DNA of 35,979 nucleotides from Ruminococcaceae bacterium UBA7030 (lineage in GTDB: Bacteria; Bacillota; Clostridia; Oscillospirales; Acutalibacteraceae). Position numbers and translations under genes: made by a program. This document shows, piece after piece, positions 31,356 to 35,979 of this stretch (position 1 is its first letter; each line of letters opens with the position of its first letter). The notes under the pieces were generated by a model that did not search any database, had not been told where the DNA came from, and saw only the letters and a list, made by a program, of their open reading frames with translations. The stretch lies in contig DLBD01000138.1 in the NCBI GenBank assembly GCA_002494125.1, forward strand, positions 1-35,979, given 5' to 3'.

Positions 31356-33536
31356 ATGGCAGAAAAAAGCAAGTCGATTGCAATGGGTGATCGGCACAAC
31401 TCAAATCAGGTTTCTCTGATTTTTGACGGCGAAAACAAATATCTTTTTAAGCCTCGTCAGGCGAGCGCTGAAAAAGCACTGGAGGCTTTCCTCTCCGATA
31501 TGGAGCAGGAGGGCTTTCCTTTTACACCCAAATGCGAGCATATTATAAGCGAAAATGCCGACGGCTTTACCGCCGAATTTGTGCCTGATTCCCCCGCCGA
31601 AAGCGATGAGGACATCCGCCTGTATTTCAAGCGTTGCGGCGCTCTTATTTTTCTTGCCTATCTTTTCGGCTCAAACGACCTTCATTATGAAAACATAATT
31701 GCATGTAAAGATTCGCCTGTTCTTATCGACTGTGAAACACTTATGACAGGAATCGCAGACGGCGAAAGCAACAAGTTAAAGAGTCTTACCTCCTCCGTGC
31801 TCAAATCCCATCTTCTTGCGAACTGGGTTGTGAACGAGGGCAAAACGTCGCTTGTTTCAGGACTTTTAAGCGATAAAGAAGATGCGCATTGCAACCTTGT
31901 TTTCGGCGGCAAAACCTGCTATATTTACGACTACGAGGCAGAGGTTATCGACGGCTTTAAGTCTGCTTACACTTTCACTTTAGAAAATAAAGACAAAGTT
32001 AAAAAAGCACTTTCTCATTTTGAAGGCTCCGCCTTTCGTTTTCTCCTTCGTCCGACAGAGGTTTACGCAAGGCTTATAGCTCTTGCCAAAAAGCTTGATG
32101 ATCGCAAGGATTTATATATAACAGAGCTTTTGTCAGAGGGCTATCGCCGTGACAAAAGAGAAAACCGCCTTGAAGAAATGCAGGCGGTATTAGACGAAGA
32201 AATACGCGGCGTACTTTGCGGCGACGTCCCCTATTTCACCATAAAATATGACGACACGGGGCTTTATTCAGACAGGCTTCTTAAACCTGATTTTTTAGAG
32301 CACTCGCCAAAAAGCGCTGTGGAAAACAGACTGAATTATTTATGTGCCGACGACTGCGAGGCGCAAAAAAGAATTATATCCCAATCGCTTTCATCAGTAC
32401 GTCCGCTTGACAAAAAAACGCCGTATTTCAACTCAGGCAACGACATTTATTACTCAATGCTTTCGCTCTTGGAGGACGGATATGTTTCCTCTGTTTCATC
32501 AGGATATATTGAGCTTTCAAGGGGAAACGACAACAATCTGTATCTTCAAAGTGCGGGCTTCGGACTTTACGAAGGGCTGGCGGGTATTCTTTTAGCATAT
32601 GCCGCTTTATACAAAAAAACAGGCGATAGAATAATCCTCGAAAGCCTTATGAAAAAATACCAACCTCTCGGTGAATTTATAAACCGCAGCGGTAAAATCA
32701 ACGCAAGCACAAATGCCCTTTCTCTTCAAGAGGGAATTATCGGCGTTGTCTCTGCGTTAATTCACATTTTTGAGCTGACCGAAGAAAAGATATTCTTTGA
32801 TGATGCAAGCACTCTTTTCGGCAAGCTGAAGCTACCGTGTGACGAGAATATAGGATTTGATTTTCTTAGTGGAATAAGCGGTTTGAGTTGTGTTCTTCTA
32901 AAACTTGACAAAGCGCTCACAACCCCTTGGGCAAATGTGTTGGCAGACAGGCTTGCCGACTGCGAGCCGACCCTTACGGGAGTGGCTCACGGCGCTTCGG
33001 GTGTTGCGCTTGCGCTTGCAGTTTTAGAAAAGCTTCAAAGCACCGACATATACGACAATAAAATATTAAGTCTTCTTTCTTTTGAAGAAAACTACTTTCA
33101 CGCCGATAAAAACAACTGGCAGGATTTACGCACCGACGAGCGCATCGCATTTATGCACGGCTGGTGCTCCGGTGCAGGCGGAATTGCTATGGCAAGAAAA
33201 AGTATTCTCTCCCTCACCTCAAATCCTGAAATCCGTAAGATTTGCAAACGTGATATTTCACGCGCTGCCGAAAATCTTTCAGACGATTTTATCGCAAAAC
33301 GCGACAGCCTTTGTTGCGGTAATTCGGCAAGGCTTATGGCGTGCAGTAATATAAATATAAAAAATAGTGGATTATTTGGTATACTTTGTGATAAAATGAG
33401 GAGTAACAGTCTTGCTCTGTTTCACGCAGATGATACCGACGACAGAAACTTCGGACTGATGCAGGGCTTTGCAGGCGTTATATACGCTGTTGCAATGTAT
33501 AATGATGAAAAAAGCGGAGGGATGCTTCTGTGTTAG
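31356..33536 (+). CDS. N-terminally short LanM-type lanthipeptide synthetase with CCG zinc site
   Basis: A 726-residue bifunctional enzyme. The dehydratase core starts immediately: GDRHNSN (Asp12, His14), KPR (Lys32), then SNDLHYEN (Asp108, His110, Asn113), LIDCET (Asp125) and FRFLLRPT (Arg228, Thr234). These correspond in order and spacing to the phosphorylation and elimination residues of CylM, whose first about 240 residues have no counterpart here. The LanC-like cyclase (about 395-726) has Asp502 (DFLSGISG), His545 (VAHGASG), and zinc ligands Cys604 (HGWCSGAGG), Cys653 and Cys654 (LCCGN). The three-Cys CCG site is that of the ProcM-like clade, known for low substrate selectivity. It begins 4 nt after the radical SAM gene. 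Confidence 0.9.
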   Translation: MAEKSKSIAMGDRHNSNQVSLIFDGENKYLFKPRQASAEKALEAFLSDMEQEGFPFTPKCEHIISENADGFTAEFVPDSPAESDEDIRLYFKRCGALIFLAYLFGSNDLHYENIIACKDSPVLIDCETLMTGIADGESNKLKSLTSSVLKSHLLANWVVNEGKTSLVSGLLSDKEDAHCNLVFGGKTCYIYDYEAEVIDGFKSAYTFTLENKDKVKKALSHFEGSAFRFLLRPTEVYARLIALAKKLDDRKDLYITELLSEGYRRDKRENRLEEMQAVLDEEIRGVLCGDVPYFTIKYDDTGLYSDRLLKPDFLEHSPKSAVENRLNYLCADDCEAQKRIISQSLSSVRPLDKKTPYFNSGNDIYYSMLSLLEDGYVSSVSSGYIELSRGNDNNLYLQSAGFGLYEGLAGILLAYAALYKKTGDRIILESLMKKYQPLGEFINRSGKINASTNALSLQEGIIGVVSALIHIFELTEEKIFFDDASTLFGKLKLPCDENIGFDFLSGISGLSCVLLKLDKALTTPWANVLADRLADCEPTLTGVAHGASGVALALAVLEKLQSTDIYDNKILSLLSFEENYFHADKNNWQDLRTDERIAFMHGWCSGAGGIAMARKSILSLTSNPEIRKICKRDISRAAENLSDDFIAKRDSLCCGNSARLMACSNINIKNSGLFGILCDKMRSNSLALFHADDTDDRNFGLMQGFAGVIYAVAMYNDEKSGGMLLC

Positions 33537-34036
33537 AAGACAAGAATTTATCACTTACAATGCAGGAGCTTATGCCGCTTGTTGCTGATGAACTTGCAAG
33601 CGGCAAGGAAGTAATGCTAACCGTCAAGGGTGTAAGTATGATGCCTTTTTTAAGACACAACAAAGACAGCATTATTATGACTGCGCTAAACGGCCGTTCT
33701 ATTAATATAGGCGATTTGGTTATGTTCAGGCGTGCTGACGGTTCCTATGCAATGCACCGCATTTGCAGAATCAACGCTGACGGCTCTTTCGACATTGTCG
33801 GTGACGCCCAGCTTAAATGCGATGAAAATATAACCTATGATATGCTTGTTGCATATGTGCCGAGGGTCATAAAAAACGGCAAAGAAATAAGCTGTGAAAA
33901 AGGCTTTTGGCGTTTTGCTATGGTGAGTTATATGCACCTTCGCCTCAAACACCCGAAAATTGCCTTTAAGATTTATGCTGTTTTAAGAAAGATAAAACAC
34001 ACAATCAAATCCGATATGGAGAACGATAATGAGTAA
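33530..34036 (+). CDS. Soluble S24/S26-family peptidase (signal-peptidase-like)
   Basis: A 168-residue protein starting at GTG inside the end of the LanM gene (7-nt overlap), with GCGGAGGG upstream. The peptidase core shows KGVSMMPFLRHNKD (Ser36, nucleophile), INIGDLVMFRRADGSYAMHRI (His76 where bacterial signal peptidases have Lys) and IVGDAQLKCDENI. A Ser-His pair is the form of the SipW/eukaryotic-type signal peptidases. There is no N-terminal transmembrane anchor, so it is likely cytoplasmic or peripheral. Similar genes occur in RiPP clusters; the natural role would be to remove the leader of precursor 2, which has no double-glycine site. That role is inference. The stop overlaps the next gene by 8 nt. 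Confidence 0.85.
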   Translation: MLEDKNLSLTMQELMPLVADELASGKEVMLTVKGVSMMPFLRHNKDSIIMTALNGRSINIGDLVMFRRADGSYAMHRICRINADGSFDIVGDAQLKCDENITYDMLVAYVPRVIKNGKEISCEKGFWRFAMVSYMHLRLKHPKIAFKIYAVLRKIKHTIKSDMENDNE

Positions 34037-35723
34037 AAAAGACCTTGTTATTAACGAGTTGAAAAATAAAGACGAAAATATCAAGCTTACTAAATGGATG
34101 CTCTCCGTTGTCAAGCCGTATTACAGATATATCATCTATATTTTTATCATCAGCATTGTTTCAATGGTAATTTCCTATGTCAGCACGATTGTCGGAAAAT
34201 ACGTTGTTGACGATGCGACTAACGGCGACATCAACCTGAAGAATATGGGCTTGATGTGCGCCACTACAATTATATCAATAGCAATAGGTATCGGCAGCAG
34301 TATACTCAGCAGCTATATAAATGAAAAGTTTTCATTTACACTTCGAAAGAATTTCTTTAACGATATTCAGAGAAGCGTATGGCTTGATGTGTCAAAGTTT
34401 CACAGCGGCGACCTCGTTACAAGGCTCACCTCGGATATCGGCTCAATCGCCGACGGATTGATTTCAATTATACCAAATACAATTCTAATTATGGCGCAGC
34501 TCGTAATTTCGTTTTGTATTCTCTTTTACTACGACAAGCCGATCGCACTTTTTGCACTTATAATTGGTCCTATCGGTGCGCTTTGTATGGTGTTTTTCAA
34601 AGAGAGGTACAAAAAATATCAGTTCGAGCTGAGAAATACTGAATCCGAATATCGCTCTTTTATGCAGGAAAATCTTTCATCACTCACGGTTGTTAAGGCC
34701 TTTCAGCGCGAGGATTACAACGATGAAAGAATGGAGGAGTACCGCCAGAAGCGTCTTGAGTTAGTATACAGAAACTCACGTCTCAGCTCCGTTATGGGCG
34801 CTGTTATGAAGCTTGTTTACAGCGCAGGATATGTTGTTGCGTTTTGCTGGGGCTCGTACAGAATTTCAACAGGTGATATTACATACGGAACGCTTACTAT
34901 TTTCATTACGCTTGTGTCCCGTGTTCAGGGTACGATAAGCGGTCTTGCAAGCATTATTCCGCAGTATTACAGTATGCTCATTTCAGCGAAGAGAATTTGC
35001 GGCGTTGTAGACCTTAATAAAGAGGAATACGGCAGTAAATCCGATATGCCGAATTCAGTCGGTGTTAAGGCTGAAAACATTTCATTCAAATACGATACCG
35101 AATGGATTATAGAAAACCTCAACTTTGAAGTTGCGCCCGGTGAAAAAATCGCAATCGTCGGACCATCGGGTACCGGTAAAACCACCATTATACGTATGCT
35201 TCTCGCACTTACAAAACCAAACAGCGGTCAAATTCATTACATAACCGAAAGCGGCGAGGAACTTGCTTCCCCTGATTCAAGGCGTTTTATTTCATATGTT
35301 CCCCAGGGTAACACTCTTATTTCGGGTACTATCAGCGACAACCTTAAATTCGGTTACAGTGATGCAACTGATGAAGATATGATGCATGCGCTTGAAATGG
35401 CATGTGCTGACCGATTTGTTAAAAAGCTTCCCGACGGCATTAACACAGAGCTCAGCGAAAAATCCGGCGGACTTTCAGAGGGACAGGCACAGCGTGTTGC
35501 AATCGCAAGAGCGTTAATCGGCAAAAAGCCTATCATCATTCTTGACGAAGCAACAAGCGCACTTGATGAAAAAACAGAGTCCATCGTGCTCCAAAACATC
35601 ACTGATGAGCTTACACAGAAAACCTGCTTTATCATCACACACAGACGCTCAATGCTCCAATATTGCGACAAGGTAATCAGGCTTGACGAAGACGGAACAA
35701 TTACAATGGAGGAATTAAAATAA
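34029..35723 (+). CDS. ABC exporter (half-transporter with fused ATPase)
   Basis: A 564-residue half-transporter: six transmembrane helices (about 30-310) fused to an ATPase with Walker A GPSGTGKT (378-385), signature LSEGQAQRVA (Glu replacing the usual Gly) and Walker B IIILDEATSALDEK, plus the switch His in FIITHRRSM. It likely works as a homodimer. There is no C39 domain, unlike the exporter at 22640. Translational overlap with the S26-type peptidase and position at the end of the precursor/modification operon suggest that it exports the peptidase-matured product, perhaps from precursor 2, or gives self-immunity. GGAGA precedes the ATG. A terminator follows at 35845-35875. Confidence 0.92.
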   Translation: MSKKDLVINELKNKDENIKLTKWMLSVVKPYYRYIIYIFIISIVSMVISYVSTIVGKYVVDDATNGDINLKNMGLMCATTIISIAIGIGSSILSSYINEKFSFTLRKNFFNDIQRSVWLDVSKFHSGDLVTRLTSDIGSIADGLISIIPNTILIMAQLVISFCILFYYDKPIALFALIIGPIGALCMVFFKERYKKYQFELRNTESEYRSFMQENLSSLTVVKAFQREDYNDERMEEYRQKRLELVYRNSRLSSVMGAVMKLVYSAGYVVAFCWGSYRISTGDITYGTLTIFITLVSRVQGTISGLASIIPQYYSMLISAKRICGVVDLNKEEYGSKSDMPNSVGVKAENISFKYDTEWIIENLNFEVAPGEKIAIVGPSGTGKTTIIRMLLALTKPNSGQIHYITESGEELASPDSRRFISYVPQGNTLISGTISDNLKFGYSDATDEDMMHALEMACADRFVKKLPDGINTELSEKSGGLSEGQAQRVAIARALIGKKPIIILDEATSALDEKTESIVLQNITDELTQKTCFIITHRRSMLQYCDKVIRLDEDGTITMEELK

Positions 35724-35844
35724 CAAACCAAAACTCCGGCAGCATACGAATTATAAACCCTTAAATTGTTTTGACCGGACTAAATATCTAATTTACATGC
35801 AGCGCAGAGAATTAGAAAAGCAAAATCAAATATAAAGCAAAAAA

Positions 35845-35875
35845 GCGATTGCACCATTTGGAGCAATCGCTTTTT
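35845..35875 (+). terminator. Rho-independent terminator of the RiPP operon
   Basis: Perfect 8-bp stem GCGATTGC (35845-35852) and GCAATCGC (35863-35870) around a 10-nt loop, with A residues before and five T after. The 121 nt from the ABC stop to the stem show no gene. Confidence 0.88.
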
Positions 35876-35961
35876 ATGGTCGGAGTGTAGAGTATACAGA
35901 GCGAAAATATCAAGGTCATGAAATCTGCTTTCACCCCTGGTGCAGGTCAAGGAGGGTATAA

Positions 35962-35979
35962 ATGAATATGACTTGCCAC
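35962..35979 (+). CDS. Start of an unidentified gene (partial, window edge)
   Basis: AAGGAGGG (35949-35956) lies 5 nt before an ATG whose first six codons read MNMTCH before the window ends. The site is strong enough to call a start, but the product cannot be identified. It comes after the terminator, so it belongs to another transcription unit. Confidence 0.5.

Noticed and set aside
31356..33536. LanM as a frameshifted remnant of a full-length gene
   Set aside because: The sequence just upstream is the intact end of the radical SAM gene, and all catalytic residues of both domains are kept, so decay is unlikely.
35354..35731. 125-codon minus-strand ORF opposite the last ABC exporter
   Set aside because: It mirrors the conserved ATPase domain of the real gene; similar shadow ORFs lie opposite the other ABC ATPase domains.

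Overview
The window reads as a chromosomal segment from a Gram-positive, anaerobic, gut-type Clostridia bacterium, most likely Oscillospiraceae/Ruminococcaceae. The reasons are strong AGGAGG ribosome binding sites, lipobox lipoproteins, OmpR-type two-component systems, dockerin-like modules on secreted proteins, and a CotH/VTC/DUF4956 surface operon. No rRNA, tRNA, insertion sequence or CRISPR array was found. The species cannot be named from this sequence.

Region 1 (1-6.6 kb), housekeeping and envelope: the end of an OmpR response regulator, its histidine kinase and a membrane-anchored HtrA-like protease run left to right. A bidirectional terminator separates them from the convergent pair ilvA-ridA (threonine deaminase and the enzyme that clears its reactive enamine product). 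A divergent pair of lipoproteins follows, the second being a solute-binding protein.

Region 2 (6.6-16.6 kb), a five-gene minus-strand operon: VTC-domain protein, DUF4956 membrane protein, Cthe_2159-like beta-helix lipoprotein, a 1747-residue CotH-kinase protein and a smaller secreted protein. The last two share a C-terminal module (carboxypeptidase-regulatory-like fold plus a degenerate dockerin). Transcription starts from a clear sigma-A promoter in the 304-bp divergent gap with a TetR-family gene.

Region 3 (16.7-22 kb): TetR regulator, histidine kinase and response regulator are translationally coupled by 4-nt overlaps. A separately promoted STAS-domain protein follows, then a convergent GH31 alpha-glycosidase.

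Region 4 (22.1-35.7 kb), the exciting part, is a composite RiPP (ribosomally made, post-translationally modified peptide) island. It has a short NHLM-type HlyD-like protein, an NHLM peptidase-ABC exporter, a second NHLM ABC protein and a nucleotidyltransferase-fold protein. After a 307-bp regulatory gap with phased direct repeats and a broken small ORF come two different 64-residue precursor peptides, an HPr-kinase-like/PqqD fusion, a radical SAM-SPASM enzyme, an N-terminally short LanM-type lanthipeptide synthetase with a CCG zinc site, a soluble S24/S26-type peptidase and a further ABC exporter. Precursor 1 has a double-glycine leader suited to the C39 protease of the exporter. Precursor 2 has a different leader, three Cys and a Ser-rich core. 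The likely logic is: the PqqD domain presents precursor to the radical SAM enzyme and/or kinase, the LanM dehydrates and cyclises, and C39 or S26 proteolysis with the ABC proteins matures and exports the products. The AT content jumps sharply between the radical SAM and LanM genes, so the island looks assembled from parts. A terminator closes it, and a new gene begins at the right edge.
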